Of a stretch of 64,000 nucleotides of DNA, positions 40,876 to 51,855 are shown piece after piece. The DNA is taken from the NCBI GenBank assembly GCA_020849275.1, contig JADLGO010000064.1, positions 70,289 to 134,288 on the forward strand, in the 5' to 3' direction. How positions within the stretch are numbered: the first letter of the stretch is position 1; each line of letters begins with the position of its first letter. Under the pieces are notes generated by a model that saw nothing but the letters and a program-made list of their open reading frames with translations, ran no database searches and was not told where the DNA came from. The translations under genes were made by a program, and so were the position numbers. This stretch comes from Chthonomonadales bacterium (GTDB lineage: Bacteria; Armatimonadota; Chthonomonadetes; Chthonomonadales; CAJBBX01).

Positions 40876-42243
40876 TCAGGCCAGCCAGTGCAACAGGAGC
40901 GAGGCCAGCCAGAGGAACACCGTGAAGCCGACCACGTCCTGAAAGGCCGTCTCGAACGGCCCCGCCGTCGTGGCCGGGTCGAAGCCGAGCCGCTTGGAGA
41001 GCATCGGGATCAGGGTGCCCATCGCGCCGGCCGTCATCATCGAGCAGATCATCGCCGCACCGATGACCACGCCGAACGGGAGGTGGCGCGACCATGCGGC
41101 GCCCACCGCGCCGAGGAGGGCGCCGCACACCATCGCCAGCAGCAGCGACGTCTGGATCTCCTTGCCCACGGAACGCACCCACCCGCCCAGGCTCACGTGC
41201 CCGGTGTCCAACCCGCGCACCACGATGGCCGCCGCCTGCAGGCCCACGTTGCCGGAGACCGCCGAGATGACGGGCATGAAGGAGGCCAGCAGGATGACCT
41301 CCTTGAGCACGCCCCCAAACCGAGCGATCACGAGGCCCGCGAAGAGCTCGATCACCATCGTGCCGATCAGCCACGGCAGCCGGAGCCGCGCCACCTGCGC
41401 CGGCGTGCGCCGCTCCATCTCCTCGGCGTCTGAGCCCACCAGGCGCATGTAGTCCTCGTTGAACTCCTCCACCAGCACGTCGATCACGTCGTCCACCGTC
41501 ACGATGCCCAGGAACCGCCCGGCGTCGTCGGTGACCGGCAGCGCCAGGAAGTTGTAGCGCGCGATGATGCGCGCCACCTCCTGCTGATCGGTCTCCGGCG
41601 GCACCGTGAGAGGGTCGTGCACCATGATCTCGCCGATCGGGCGGTCCGGCTGCGCCATCAGCAGCCGCCGGATCTGGCAGACACCCACCAGCCTCTCGCC
41701 TGGATCGACCACGTAGACCTCGTGCACCGTCTCGAGCGTGTCGGCCTTGCGATGCAGTACGTCCAGTACTCCGGCCACGGTCGTCTGTGGCGAGACGAGC
41801 GCCACGTTGTCGGTCATCAGGCGGCCGGCGGTCTGCTCGGGGTACGAGAGAAGCTCGCGCACCTCGGCCGCGTCGGACGAGGGCAGGCCCGCGAGGATTG
41901 GCTCGGCGCGCGGCGGCCCGAACTCGGAGACCACCTCGGCGGCGTCGTCCATCGGGAGGATGTCGAGCATATTGACGGCGCGCTCGCGCGGCGAGTGCTC
42001 CAGCAGGTAGCGGCCTGTCTCGGGCGACACCTCGTGGAGCGTCTCGGCGGCCCGGTCGTCGTCGAGCAGGCCGAACACCTCGAGGGCCCGCGGCAGCTCG
42101 AGGTGCTCGAGGCGGGCGGCAACGTCGGAGGGATGCACCTCTCGCAGCAGGTCGGCGAGCTCGCTCGCGTCGCGCTCGTCCGCTGGAAGCGCGAGCAGGG
42201 CGCCCAGCCGCTCCAGGGCGACCGTCAGGGTGCCGGTTCGCAT
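40876..42243 (-). CDS. mgtE: MgtE-family magnesium transporter
   Basis: A 455-residue magnesium channel. The N domain (about 20-130) has the superhelical repeats LLREVHPSDVAARLEHL, LHEVSPETGRYLLEH and ILPMDDAAEVVSEFG; the CBS pair spans ~135-255 (LMTDNVALVSPQTTVAGVLDVL and PLTVPPETDQQEVARIIARYNFLALPVTD); five transmembrane helices fill the rest, with SGNVGLQAA and GAMGTLIPML near the pore. The N and CBS domains close the pore when cytosolic Mg is high. ATG 42243 has AAAGGAG upstream. No M-box leader was recognised. Confidence 0.95.
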   Translation of the reverse strand: MRTGTLTVALERLGALLALPADERDASELADLLREVHPSDVAARLEHLELPRALEVFGLLDDDRAAETLHEVSPETGRYLLEHSPRERAVNMLDILPMDDAAEVVSEFGPPRAEPILAGLPSSDAAEVRELLSYPEQTAGRLMTDNVALVSPQTTVAGVLDVLHRKADTLETVHEVYVVDPGERLVGVCQIRRLLMAQPDRPIGEIMVHDPLTVPPETDQQEVARIIARYNFLALPVTDDAGRFLGIVTVDDVIDVLVEEFNEDYMRLVGSDAEEMERRTPAQVARLRLPWLIGTMVIELFAGLVIARFGGVLKEVILLASFMPVISAVSGNVGLQAAAIVVRGLDTGHVSLGGWVRSVGKEIQTSLLLAMVCGALLGAVGAAWSRHLPFGVVIGAAMICSMMTAGAMGTLIPMLSKRLGFDPATTAGPFETAFQDVVGFTVFLWLASLLLHWLA

Positions 42244-42631
42244 CGGCGTCTCCTTTCGCTCGCCCGCGCGCCTAACCGGCGCGCGGCGGGCGCCGCGCCG
42301 AGGGAGGCGCGCGGGGAGAAGCATGGTCACGCGGTGCGGTCTCGGAAGCAGAGGGAAGCCTCCGCCAGGGCCGGGGTGGCCGGGCGGAGACGCCGGGAGC
42401 GGGTCCTAGCGGCTGACGTCCGGGGCCGGCGGCCGGGAGCACCGCCTGTGTTCGGGACTGTCGTCGGTCATCGTGTGCGTGCGTCCTTTGCCCTGCCGGC
42501 GGGGGCCGCCCGGGGCGCTCATGCGCGCGTGATGTCAATCGGTATACGTTGCCGACGGCCCCGCGGTGCCGCCCGCGCGCGGAATCCCCGGCAAGCTCAC
42601 TCACGACCCGCTGTCCGCGCGCGCCCGTGCC

Positions 42632-44511
<1,880 letters not shown>

Positions 44512-44544
44512 GCGAGCGTCGGCGCATCGCAAAGGCGCCGGAGC

Positions 44545-45771
44545 TCAGTCCGCCCAGCCGTCCGTGAAGTGGAAGACCGCGCTGAAGTAGGTGCGCGCCA
44601 TCAGGATGATGACCACGCCGCCGATCGCCAGGAAGAGCGAGATGCCGATGCGGTACATCCAGAAGCGCGCGTTGCCGAAGGCACGGTCCACGTTGCCCTG
44701 GTAGTACTCCGCCACGCGGTCGAGCATCTCCACCACCTGGCCGGTGACGACGCCCGTGGCCAGAAGCTGCTCGGCCTCGCTGGCGAAGAGGCCGGTGGCG
44801 GTGAACGCCTCGTGCAGCGGCACGCCGCTCCGCACCATGTCGTGGGAGGCCCGCAGCCGCTCGCGGATCACCCGGTTCGGCGCCACGCTCATCGCCCCCT
44901 CCCAGGCGCCGGCCGGGCCGAGCCCGGCGTTGTAGAGCCGTCGCAGCATACGGACGAAGGCGGCCAGCGCGTTCTGGCGCACGAGGTCGCCGAAAGCGGG
45001 CAGGCGAAGCACCCACGCGTCGCGCCAGGCGCGGTAGCGCGGCAGCTTCAGGCGCGCGAGCGCCCATCGGCCGACCAGCAGCAGGGCGAGCAGGATCGGA
45101 ACGTTGCGCCCGAACGCCAGGAGCAGATACTCGCCGAACCGCGCGTTGGGGAAGAGGGTGGGGAAGAGCGGCTGTGCGATGGCGAGGGCGAGCAACTCCT
45201 GCAAGATCAGCGTCCGTGGCAGCCACAGCCCCTTGTAGAACGCCTCCTCCTGCTCGTAGCCCAGGGCGATCTCGTCCAGCACGATCTCTAGGAAGCCGCC
45301 CGTCTCGCCGGCCCGCACGCCGGCGACGACGTGCGGAGCGAACAGACGGGGATAGCGCTCCATCACATCGGAAGCGCGGCCTCCCGCGCGCGCGCTGGCC
45401 GCCACGTCCGCGGCGGCGGCGCGCAGCGGAGCCGAGCCGATGCGGGGCGCCAGGTTATCGAGAGCCTGGAAGACGCTGATGCCTGCGCGCGCCATCGAGG
45501 CGAACTGACGGAAGAAGACGGCGAGCTCGTGCGCCGATGCGCCGCCGCGGCCGGCGGCAGCCGACGCTGCAACCGACCGCGGCGGCGCCGAGATCACCGC
45601 GCCGTTGGCCGGCTTCGTCGTGGCCCCGCGCGAGGGCGAGGGCGATATGGCGACGGGCTGATACCCCATCTGCCCGAGACGCGCGCGCACCTCCGGCTCG
45701 CTGGCCGCGTCCATCGTTCCCAGGACGACCTTGCCCCGCGCGTCCGTCGCCTCGTACCGCCAGAATGCCAT
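44545..45771 (-). CDS. Type II secretion/type IV pilus inner-membrane platform protein (PilC/GspF family)
   Basis: A 408-residue protein. The N-terminal MAFWRYEATDARGKVVLGTMDA is the short family start; two T2SSF domains follow (from ELAVFFRQFASMARAGISVFQALDNL and from RQNALAAFVRMLRRLYNAGLGPAGAWEGA), with three membrane helices near 205-245 and at the C-terminus. It would recruit pilins to the assembly ATPase. The gene is apart from other pilus genes but shares the window with several prepilins. It follows folK by 25 nt. Confidence 0.9.
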   Translation of the reverse strand: MAFWRYEATDARGKVVLGTMDAASEPEVRARLGQMGYQPVAISPSPSRGATTKPANGAVISAPPRSVAASAAAGRGGASAHELAVFFRQFASMARAGISVFQALDNLAPRIGSAPLRAAAADVAASARAGGRASDVMERYPRLFAPHVVAGVRAGETGGFLEIVLDEIALGYEQEEAFYKGLWLPRTLILQELLALAIAQPLFPTLFPNARFGEYLLLAFGRNVPILLALLLVGRWALARLKLPRYRAWRDAWVLRLPAFGDLVRQNALAAFVRMLRRLYNAGLGPAGAWEGAMSVAPNRVIRERLRASHDMVRSGVPLHEAFTATGLFASEAEQLLATGVVTGQVVEMLDRVAEYYQGNVDRAFGNARFWMYRIGISLFLAIGGVVIILMARTYFSAVFHFTDGWAD

Positions 45772-45796
45772 GGGGTTCTCCGCCCGACCGTGCGCC

Positions 45797-46294
45797 TCAG
45801 CCGGCGCCCGTCCACGCCGTCACCTCCTGGGCGGCCACGGAGGGCAGGCGCAGCAGATCGGCCACGGGCGTGCCGTCCGGCAGGGCGAGGTCCGGCGCCA
45901 ATTCCGCCAGCGGGCGCAGCACGAACGCGCGCTCGCGCAGGCGCGGGTGCGGCAGCACCAGCCGGGTGGAACGCATCACGAGGCTATCGTAGAGCAGCAG
46001 GTCGACGTCGATGGTTCGCGGCCCCCAGCGAAAGGTGGGCGTGCGGCCGCCGGCCGCCTCCACCTGCTGGGTAAGGTCGAGCAGGGCTTCTGGCTGGAGC
46101 AGCGTGCGCGCCCGAAGCGCGCAATTGAGGTACGTCGGGACGGGTTCGGGCGTCTCGCCCATCGGCGCCGTTTCGTAGATGCTCGACACGGCGTCTATCC
46201 GAAGGGAAGCCGCGCGCAGCCGATCGATGGCCGCGCGCAGGTTCGCCGCCCGGTCGCCGAGGTTGGAGCCGAGGCCGAGGTAGACTGTGAGCAT
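45797..46294 (-). CDS. folK: 2-amino-4-hydroxy-6-hydroxymethyldihydropteridine pyrophosphokinase
   Basis: A 165-residue HPPK of folate synthesis. Motifs: VYLGLGSNLGDRAANLRAAI at the start, SSIYETAPMG, PTYLNCALRA, and the signature FRWGPRTIDVDLLLYDSLV followed by LVLPHPRLRERAFVLRPLAEL. The length is typical. It is divergent from the HtrA-like gene with 66 nt between the starts, and precedes the PilC-like gene. Confidence 0.95.
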   Translation of the reverse strand: MLTVYLGLGSNLGDRAANLRAAIDRLRAASLRIDAVSSIYETAPMGETPEPVPTYLNCALRARTLLQPEALLDLTQQVEAAGGRTPTFRWGPRTIDVDLLLYDSLVMRSTRLVLPHPRLRERAFVLRPLAELAPDLALPDGTPVADLLRLPSVAAQEVTAWTGAG

Positions 46295-46360
46295 GGCAAT
46301 GCCTGCCGCCGCGCGGCATCGCCGCGCCGTCGAACCCATTATACGCACGGGGAGCCGCCG

Positions 46361-47530
46361 ATGTCCACCTTCACCGAGCCCGCGGAGGCCGGGCGCTGCC
46401 CGGCGAGGGGAGCCGCCATGCGCAGGAGGATCCTGGCGTTGGTCGTGCTGGGCGCCCTGGCGGTTCTGCTGCTGATCGCGCCGAACCTGCGCGTGAGCTG
46501 GCGCGGTCCGGGCAGCGATGCCGCCACGTCGGGCCTGGGTGTGAAGCTCGGCGAGCCGCAGAAGGCCCTCGCGCCCGGCGAGGTCTATGCCCACGCGGCC
46601 GAGGCGGCCTACCGTTCCGTCGTGAACATCGACACCACAGAGCGCGTGCGCGTGCGCGGCTTCTTCGACGAGGAGTTCTTCGGGCCGCGCTATCGGGAGC
46701 GCAGCAGCGAGGGCTCGGGTGTCATCATCACGCGCGACGGCTACATCATCACCAACGAGCACGTCGTCGGCGCGGCCAACCAGACCGGCAAGAAGATCTA
46801 CATCTTGCTGACCGATGGCCGCAGGTTCCCCGGCACCATCGTTGGTGCCGACTCCACGGCCGACATCGCGCTCGTGAAGGTGGACGGCAAGGACCTGCCG
46901 GCTGCGCACCTGGGCACCGTCCGGGGCCTGGTGCCCGGCCAGATGGCGGTCGCCATCGGCAACCCTCTCGGCCTGCGCTTCACGGTGACCAACGGCGTCA
47001 TCAGCGCGCTCGGCCGGCCGCTCACGATGCCGGACGGCCGGGTCTACCAGGACCTCATCCAGCACGACGCCCTGATTAACCCGGGCAACTCCGGCGGCGC
47101 CCTGGTGGACCTGCGCGGGGACGTGATCGGCATCAACACGCTGGTCAACGCCAATGCGCAGGGGATCGGCTTCGCCATCCCCATCGACACCGCCCTGCGC
47201 GTGGCGGACGAGCTGAAGCGGTTTGGGAAGGTGAAGCGGCCCTGGCTGGGCATCGTCCCCGACACGAATGGGCCGCTCTACGTGCACCGGTTCGGCCTGC
47301 CGGACGTGCCCGGCGTGGTGGTGCGCGGCGTCTACCGCGGCGGTCCGGCCTCGGGCGCCGGCGTGGAGGCCGGGGACGTGATCACGAGCCTGAACGGCAA
47401 GCCGGTGAAGACGGCGGAGGAGTTCCGCGAGCGCGAGAAGGCGCTGCGCATCGGCCAGCGCGTGGAGGTCATCGTGCGGCGCGGCGACCAGGAGGCGCGG
47501 GGTACAATGACGGTTGGGGAAGCTCCGTGA
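46361..47530 (+). CDS. HtrA/DegP-family serine protease with one PDZ domain
   Basis: A 389-residue envelope protease. One N-terminal membrane anchor (ILALVVLGALAVLLLIA, residues 24-40) is followed by the trypsin-like domain with the intact triad His134 (TNEHVVGA), Asp168 (STADIALVKV) and Ser244 (NPGNSGGAL). A single PDZ domain covers about 290-385 (VPGVVVRGVYRGGPASGAGVEAGDVITSLNG). This is the architecture of HtrA proteins that degrade misfolded exported proteins. GGGGAG lies before the ATG; an in-frame ATG at residue 20 directly before the membrane segment is an alternative start. Confidence 0.92.
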   Translation: MSTFTEPAEAGRCPARGAAMRRRILALVVLGALAVLLLIAPNLRVSWRGPGSDAATSGLGVKLGEPQKALAPGEVYAHAAEAAYRSVVNIDTTERVRVRGFFDEEFFGPRYRERSSEGSGVIITRDGYIITNEHVVGAANQTGKKIYILLTDGRRFPGTIVGADSTADIALVKVDGKDLPAAHLGTVRGLVPGQMAVAIGNPLGLRFTVTNGVISALGRPLTMPDGRVYQDLIQHDALINPGNSGGALVDLRGDVIGINTLVNANAQGIGFAIPIDTALRVADELKRFGKVKRPWLGIVPDTNGPLYVHRFGLPDVPGVVVRGVYRGGPASGAGVEAGDVITSLNGKPVKTAEEFREREKALRIGQRVEVIVRRGDQEARGTMTVGEAP

Positions 47531-47737
47531 CAACTGCGGCGGCTTCGGGCACTCCGCCCGGCGCCGCCGGGTGCGTCCGGACATGCGCGGCCGCCCTGCC
47601 CGCTGCTTCCGCCACCGCGGCTCCCGCCGGCCCGCGACCCTCCGCGGTCGTCGCTCGCGCCCGTCGGCTCCCAGGCGCAGGCTACCCGCCGACCGATCCG
47701 ATCGCGTCGTTTCGCAGGGAGGAAGGAGAGTTCCACC

Positions 47738-48697
47738 GTGATCGTTCCGACTCGTGTCCTCTTTGAGCACGCGTACGGCAAATACGCTCTCGGCGCCTAC
47801 AACATCAACAACCTGGAGCAGGCGATGGGCCTGTTCCGCGGCAACATGGACTCGCGGGCGCCGTTCATCATTCAGATCAGCAAGGGCGCCCGGGGCTACA
47901 CCGACAAGAGGATGCTCGAGGCCATCATCCGCACGGCCGACCAGATATGGCCGGACGCGCTCTTTGCGGTCCACCTTGATCATGGCGACGAGCAGACCTG
48001 CTACGACTGCATCGAGAGCGGTTTCTACTCATCCGTGATGATCGACGGTTCCCACTTCCCGTTCGAGGAGAACATCGCCGTGACGAAGCGGGTGGTGGAC
48101 GCCGCCCACGCGCGCGGCGTAAGCGTGGAGGCGGAGCTGGGGCAGCTCGGCGGCGTCGAGGAGCACGTGGCGGTCGACGAGAAGGACGCGCACCTGACGG
48201 ACCCCGACGAGGCCAAGGAGTTTGTGGAGCGCGCAGGCTGCGACAGCCTGGCCTGCGCCATCGGCACCAGCCACGGCGCCTTCAAGTTCACGGGAAGCCA
48301 GGGTCTCCACTTCGACCGGATCAAGGGGATCCAGCAGCTCCTTCCCGGCTACCCGCTCGTGATGCACGGCTCCTCGTCGGTTCCGCAGGATGAGGTGGCG
48401 CGCATCAACGCCGCCGGCGGCGACCTGAAGGGCGCCAAGGGCGTCGACGCCAACGAGTACCTGCCTGCCGCGCGGCTGGGCGTCTGCAAGATCAACATCG
48501 ACACGGACGGCCGCCTGGTGTGGTGTCGCGTGCACCGCGAGTACTTCCGCGACAAGCCGGCCGACTTCGACCTGCGCGGCCCCGGCAAGATCTTCCAGGC
48601 CGAGTACGCGAAGTTCATCGCCAGCCGCAACGAGCTTCTGGGCTCGGCGGGGCAGCTTGCCGCCTCCCGCGAGCACGCGATGGCTGGCGCGAGGTAG
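47738..48697 (+). CDS. Class II fructose-bisphosphate aldolase
   Basis: A 319-residue zinc aldolase. Motifs: YALGAYNINNLEQAMG, PFIIQISKGA, FAVHLDHGDE (catalytic Asp81 and zinc ligand His82), SVMIDGSHFPFEENIAVTK, VEAELGQLGG, CAIGTSHGAFK and VMHGSSSVP. It belongs to the FbaA/GatY-KbaY type. Sequence alone does not separate fructose- from tagatose-bisphosphate use, but glycolysis is the simplest reading. The GTG start follows AAGGAGAG by eight nt. A strong hairpin follows the stop. Confidence 0.93.
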   Translation: MIVPTRVLFEHAYGKYALGAYNINNLEQAMGLFRGNMDSRAPFIIQISKGARGYTDKRMLEAIIRTADQIWPDALFAVHLDHGDEQTCYDCIESGFYSSVMIDGSHFPFEENIAVTKRVVDAAHARGVSVEAELGQLGGVEEHVAVDEKDAHLTDPDEAKEFVERAGCDSLACAIGTSHGAFKFTGSQGLHFDRIKGIQQLLPGYPLVMHGSSSVPQDEVARINAAGGDLKGAKGVDANEYLPAARLGVCKINIDTDGRLVWCRVHREYFRDKPADFDLRGPGKIFQAEYAKFIASRNELLGSAGQLAASREHAMAGAR

Positions 48698-48717
48698 GCC
48701 TCCTCGTCAACGCCTCG

Positions 48718-48750
48718 AGGCCCGGCGGCGCCATCGGCGCCGCCGGGCCT
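48718..48750 (+). terminator. 15-bp hairpin after the aldolase gene
   Basis: AGGCCCGGCGGCGCC pairs exactly with its complement over an ATC loop, starting 21 nt after the stop at 48697. It is very GC-rich and followed by TCGACGTCT rather than a T-run. Confidence 0.75.
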
Positions 48751-48772
48751 TCGACGTCTGGCCCGCCGCGCC

Positions 48773-48883
48773 TCAGAGGCTCGCGTTCCGTGGCTCGCTC
48801 ACCTTCGTGTCCGAGCCGACCACCTGGTTGGTGAACATGCCGACGACGTCCCGGTGGATCTCGTGGCCGCGCACGCAAGCCAT
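48773..48883 (-). CDS. Possible 36-residue peptide or gene remnant
   Basis: The frame from ATG 48883 reads MACVRGHEIHRDVVGMF, then TNQVVGSDTKVSEPRNASL, then a stop. More than nine in ten codons end in G or C, as in neighbouring genes, which suggests coding origin. No ribosome site or family was recognised, so it may be the end of a decayed gene. Confidence 0.3.
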   Translation of the reverse strand: MACVRGHEIHRDVVGMFTNQVVGSDTKVSEPRNASL

Positions 48884-48966
48884 GACGCCGCCGGGCGCGC
48901 CAGCGCGCGGACGCGGACGCGGTCAGCCGCCGCGAAAGGATCGGAGGGGAACGGGCGGCTTCGCGC

Positions 48967-48976
48967 GGGGGGGGGG
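48967..48976. repeat. Homopolymer of ten G
   Basis: The longest single-base run noticed in the window. It lies in a non-coding stretch about 235 nt before the prepilin promoter. Runs of this length are prone to slippage and to sequencing error. Confidence 0.85.
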
Positions 48977-49210
48977 GTAGACGCACACCCGGGCCGGCCG
49001 GGCGGCCGGCCATCGGGCCGTGGTCGGTGTCGAACGGATGCGACGGGAGGCACATCGTGGCCTCGCTTCTCGCGCGCGGCGCAAGGCACAACGGCGTAAC
49101 TGTTCCATGGTAACACCGGGCTCGACGAGTATCAAGGGCCGGAGGAGCGCGACAGGGCGCGGCGCGTCGCGGCCACGGCTCCCTTCTCAGCCCACGGGGC
49201 TACCCGCTCC

Positions 49211-49239
49211 TTGACAGCCGGCGTGACCTCCGATAGAAT
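49211..49239 (+). promoter_or_regulatory. Sigma-70 promoter: TTGACA-N17-TAGAAT
   Basis: A consensus -35 TTGACA (49211-49216) is 17 nt from TAGAAT (49234-49239). It lies about 100 nt upstream of the first prepilin gene at 49342. Confidence 0.82.
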
Positions 49240-49341
49240 GGAGTCGGGCTGCTGTCGCATCCGGATGGTGCGGCTTCCCCGTTGCCCACCATCGGCCGTG
49301 CGCACGGCTGCCTCACGTTCCCCGAAGAAGGAGACACGGAA

Positions 49342-50160
49342 ATGCGACCAGGGCGTCGGCGCGGCTTCACCCTCATCGAGCTCCTCGTGGTCATCGCCAT
49401 CATCGCGATCCTCGCCGCGATCCTCTTCCCCGTGTTCGCGCGCGCTCGCGAGCAGGCCCGCAAGACGACCTGCCTCTCGAACCTCAAGCAGACCGGCCTG
49501 GCCACCCTCATGTATGCCCAGGACTACGACGAGACCTTCCCCTGGCTCATGATGGATGGGCGCAACAACGACGACAACACCGGCCTCAGCACGCGCATGA
49601 GCAGCGGCCCGCCCAACCTCAACGGAGTCCGAGGGCTCTTCATGGAGTACGTTCTGTACCCGTACATGAAGAACTACGGCATTTTCGGGTGCCCCACGCT
49701 CCGGCCCGACCCGGTGCGCCTGGGCGCCGACAACCTCCCTCTCAACCAGTTCGGCTCCTACGCCTACGCTTACGGCGGAATCGGCGCCGGCTGCGGCCCG
49801 GGCGCCCCGGCGACCTCGCCGCGCCCAACGCCGTTCGAGCTCTTCGTGCGCCTCGGCCCCTTCCTGGACAGTCGGCTGGGCTACCTGCTCACCACCAACT
49901 GCAACCCGCAGGCCTACTTTATTGCGGGCCAGCCGCTCGCGGCGGTGGGGTCCTCCTCCACCGCGATCCTCTCCGTCTGCAACTCCTATGGCGCGCACCA
50001 GGGCTTCACCGACGACGACATCGTGCCGGTCTCGGTGGGGGGCACCGGGCGCGAGGAGACGGGGGCGACCTTCGCGGTCTTCGCGGACGGGCACGCGCGC
50101 TACAAGACCGGCAAGTTCATCGACCTGGTGGCCTTCTCGCTGGCTCCGCTGAACCCCTAG
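49342..50160 (+). CDS. DUF1559-type prepilin-like protein 1
   Basis: A 272-residue protein. The short basic leader MRPGRRRG precedes [12 protein letters not shown], the prepilin peptidase site and hydrophobic stalk. After the helix come [25 protein letters not shown] and [10 protein letters not shown], then the C-terminal [16 protein letters not shown], where the DG of the H-x9-DG motif is found. Such proteins are abundant in Armatimonadota and Planctomycetota; they are probably pseudopilin-like surface or secretion components with unknown cargo. It has its own promoter and is followed after 10 nt by a small membrane protein. Confidence 0.9.
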   Translation: MRPGRRRGFTLIELLVVIAIIAILAAILFPVFARAREQARKTTCLSNLKQTGLATLMYAQDYDETFPWLMMDGRNNDDNTGLSTRMSSGPPNLNGVRGLFMEYVLYPYMKNYGIFGCPTLRPDPVRLGADNLPLNQFGSYAYAYGGIGAGCGPGAPATSPRPTPFELFVRLGPFLDSRLGYLLTTNCNPQAYFIAGQPLAAVGSSSTAILSVCNSYGAHQGFTDDDIVPVSVGGTGREETGATFAVFADGHARYKTGKFIDLVAFSLAPLNP

Positions 50161-50170
50161 GAGGAGCGCC

Positions 50171-50353
50171 GTGAAGAGCGAGCTCAACCCCGTGATCGCC
50201 GTCGTGGTGATCGCGTTGGTGGTGGTGGGCCTTGGCATCCTGTTCTGGTCGAAGGGCCAGGGCACCACGTTCACTAAGGCCGAGGCCCATGGGAAGCTCG
50301 GAGAGCGCCTGGACGCGCTGACCGGGGCGCAACCGGGCTCAGGCTCGCGGTAA
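50171..50353 (+). CDS. Small single-span membrane protein paired with prepilin 1
   Basis: A 60-residue protein: MKSELNPVIAVVVIALVVVGL gives one membrane helix, followed by about 35 hydrophilic residues. The GTG start has GGAGGAG eight nt upstream and lies 10 nt after the prepilin stop. A similar arrangement recurs after prepilin 2. The function is unknown; a helper in prepilin assembly is a guess from position. Confidence 0.75.
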   Translation: MKSELNPVIAVVVIALVVVGLGILFWSKGQGTTFTKAEAHGKLGERLDALTGAQPGSGSR

Positions 50354-50359
50354 CATTGT

Positions 50360-50383
50360 GCCCCCCGCACGCTTGCGGGGGGC
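50360..50383 (+). terminator. 10-bp hairpin closing prepilin module 1
   Basis: GCCCCCCGCA pairs with TGCGGGGGGC over CGCT, seven nt after the stop of the small membrane protein. It separates the first module from the promoter of the second. Confidence 0.75.
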
Positions 50384-50405
50384 GCGCCTCCCTGCCGCCT
50401 CCGCC

Positions 50406-50435
50406 TTGACAGATGAAGCATGGCCTTGTTACACT
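50406..50435 (+). promoter_or_regulatory. Promoter of prepilin module 2: TTGACA-N18-TACACT
   Basis: TTGACA (50406-50411) is a perfect -35; TACACT (50430-50435) is a moderate -10 at 18 nt. The leader to ATG 50575 is about 130 nt. Confidence 0.65.
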
Positions 50436-50574
50436 GTAGCTGTCCGGGCCCGGCGGGCCGGCGCCGTGCCTGATGTCCCGTAGCGCGCGACCTCGCGCGC
50501 CTGCCTGGCTACCCCCGCCTCCCGATGTTATCTCTTATTGCGAGTCGCTTCGGAAATCGGAAAGGAGATCGAGG

Positions 50575-51363
50575 ATGCGACGTTCCCGCATGGGGTTCAC
50601 GCTGATCGAACTACTCGTCGTCATCGCGATTATCGCGATCCTCGCCGCGATCCTGTTCCCGGTGTTCGCTCAGGCCCGGGAGAAGGCGCGCGGCACCTCG
50701 TGCCTGTCGAACACCAAGCAGATCGGCACGGCGACCCAGATGTACGCGCAGGACTACGACGAGACGCTCCCGCTGAGCCTCTACATGGCCGACTGGGGCA
50801 CGGGCACCGTGGCCACCTGTTATGACGGGCTCTTCCCGTACATGAAGAGCGCGGCCATTCTGCAGTGCCCTTCGGCGCCGAGGGTGATCGACTTCGCGGC
50901 CTACATGGCGGCCTTCGGCTTCCAGCTCCAGGGCAACTTCCGCTACGGTTCCTACCCGCCCAACGTCGTCGTGATCGCCGACGGAGACCCCGGCCTGGTC
51001 AACGACCGCCCCGCGCAGACGCTCGGAGGCATCCCGTACCCGGCCTCGCAGCCCGTCTTTGCCGACGGCTACATCGGCGGCGGCGGCACCTTCTACACGC
51101 CCGTTGAGGGGCGGCACACCGACGGCACCAACGTGTCGTATCTGGACGGCCACTCCAAGTACTTCCGCCTGAGCCGGAACCCGAACCCCGATCCGGGGCT
51201 CTACGACACGGCGGTCGGCAAGCAGATCGACGGCTGGATCATCACCTCCGGACCGTTCCGCTCGCCCGATCCCAACAACCCGAACTTCGAGCTGGCCGGC
51301 ATCGTGGTCGATCCGGATTGCCCGGACCCGGTCGCCAGCCCCTGCGTACGCGACACCCGCTGA
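50575..51363 (+). CDS. DUF1559-type prepilin-like protein 2 (H-x9-DG)
   Basis: A 262-residue paralogue of the protein at 49342. Leader MRRSRMG is followed by [12 protein letters not shown]; the following block [25 protein letters not shown] is close to that of the first copy. The C-terminal motif is complete: [18 protein letters not shown] has His, nine residues, then Asp-Gly. AAAGGAG lies ten nt upstream. The two copies differ strongly in the middle, suggesting different surface roles. Confidence 0.92.
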   Translation: MRRSRMGFTLIELLVVIAIIAILAAILFPVFAQAREKARGTSCLSNTKQIGTATQMYAQDYDETLPLSLYMADWGTGTVATCYDGLFPYMKSAAILQCPSAPRVIDFAAYMAAFGFQLQGNFRYGSYPPNVVVIADGDPGLVNDRPAQTLGGIPYPASQPVFADGYIGGGGTFYTPVEGRHTDGTNVSYLDGHSKYFRLSRNPNPDPGLYDTAVGKQIDGWIITSGPFRSPDPNNPNFELAGIVVDPDCPDPVASPCVRDTR

Positions 51364-51373
51364 CACGGTGGCG

Positions 51374-51403
51374 CCGCCGGGCGGGTCTGGGTCCGCCCGG
51401 CGG
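51374..51403 (+). terminator. 11-bp hairpin between prepilin 2 and its small partner
   Basis: CCGCCGGGCGG pairs exactly with CCGCCCGGCGG over an eight-nt loop, ten nt after the prepilin stop and 27 nt before the next start. It may reduce transcription into the small gene, giving more prepilin than partner. Confidence 0.6.
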
Positions 51404-51429
51404 TGTTCGCCGGCCAGGGAGAATGGCCC

Positions 51430-51693
51430 ATGTCACGAAGAGCGCGCGGGGCGGTGAGCGCGGAGATCGGCACGCCACTGATCGTCGTGGTGGTGGTGCT
51501 GGTGGTGGTGGTCCTCGGTTACTTTGCGTGGCGCACCTTCGCGCCCCCGCCGGATCCGATGGCCAACATGACGATGGATCAGAAGGTCCAGGCGATCCGG
51601 GACGCTCAGAAGAACCTGCATCCGCGCAACCCGAACCCCGGCGGCGTGCTCAATCGCGGCCACGGCATCCAGCCGATGAGTCCGGGCCGATAG
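51430..51693 (+). CDS. Small single-span membrane protein paired with prepilin 2
   Basis: An 87-residue protein. A basic N-terminus (MSRRARG) and one membrane helix (PLIVVVVVLVVVVLGYFAW) are followed by a soluble tail with MTMDQKVQAIRDAQKNL and an Asn/Pro/Gly-rich end. It shares placement and topology, but little sequence, with the 60-residue protein at 50171. GGGAG lies eight nt before the ATG. Confidence 0.75.
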   Translation: MSRRARGAVSAEIGTPLIVVVVVLVVVVLGYFAWRTFAPPPDPMANMTMDQKVQAIRDAQKNLHPRNPNPGGVLNRGHGIQPMSPGR

Positions 51694-51798
51694 CCCCCGC
51701 GGCGTGGCGGCGCTGGGGACGCGTCCGCGGGGTTCGTGCCGCCGACGCTCGCGCGCGCCGGCCGCCGGCGCTGCAGGCTGGCGCCTCCGAGGCTCGTA

Positions 51799-51807
51799 TG
51801 CTATAAT
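51799..51807 (+). promoter_or_regulatory. efp: Extended -10 promoter for efp: TGC-TATAAT
   Basis: A perfect TATAAT (51802-51807) is preceded by TG one base upstream, the extended -10 element, which can work without a good -35; none is visible here. The TTG start of efp is 49 nt downstream. Confidence 0.7.
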
Positions 51808-51855
51808 AGCTCGCCGCCCCAGCGTGGTCGCGGTTGCTTCGGAGGTGCCTCGCCA

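Larger units (their letters stand above)
48698..49341. other. 644-bp intergenic region
   Basis: From left to right it contains the aldolase terminator (48718-48750), a possible 36-residue frame on the minus strand (48773-48883), a run of ten G (48967-48976) and the promoter of the first prepilin module (49211-49239). No other gene was recognised. Confidence 0.5.
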
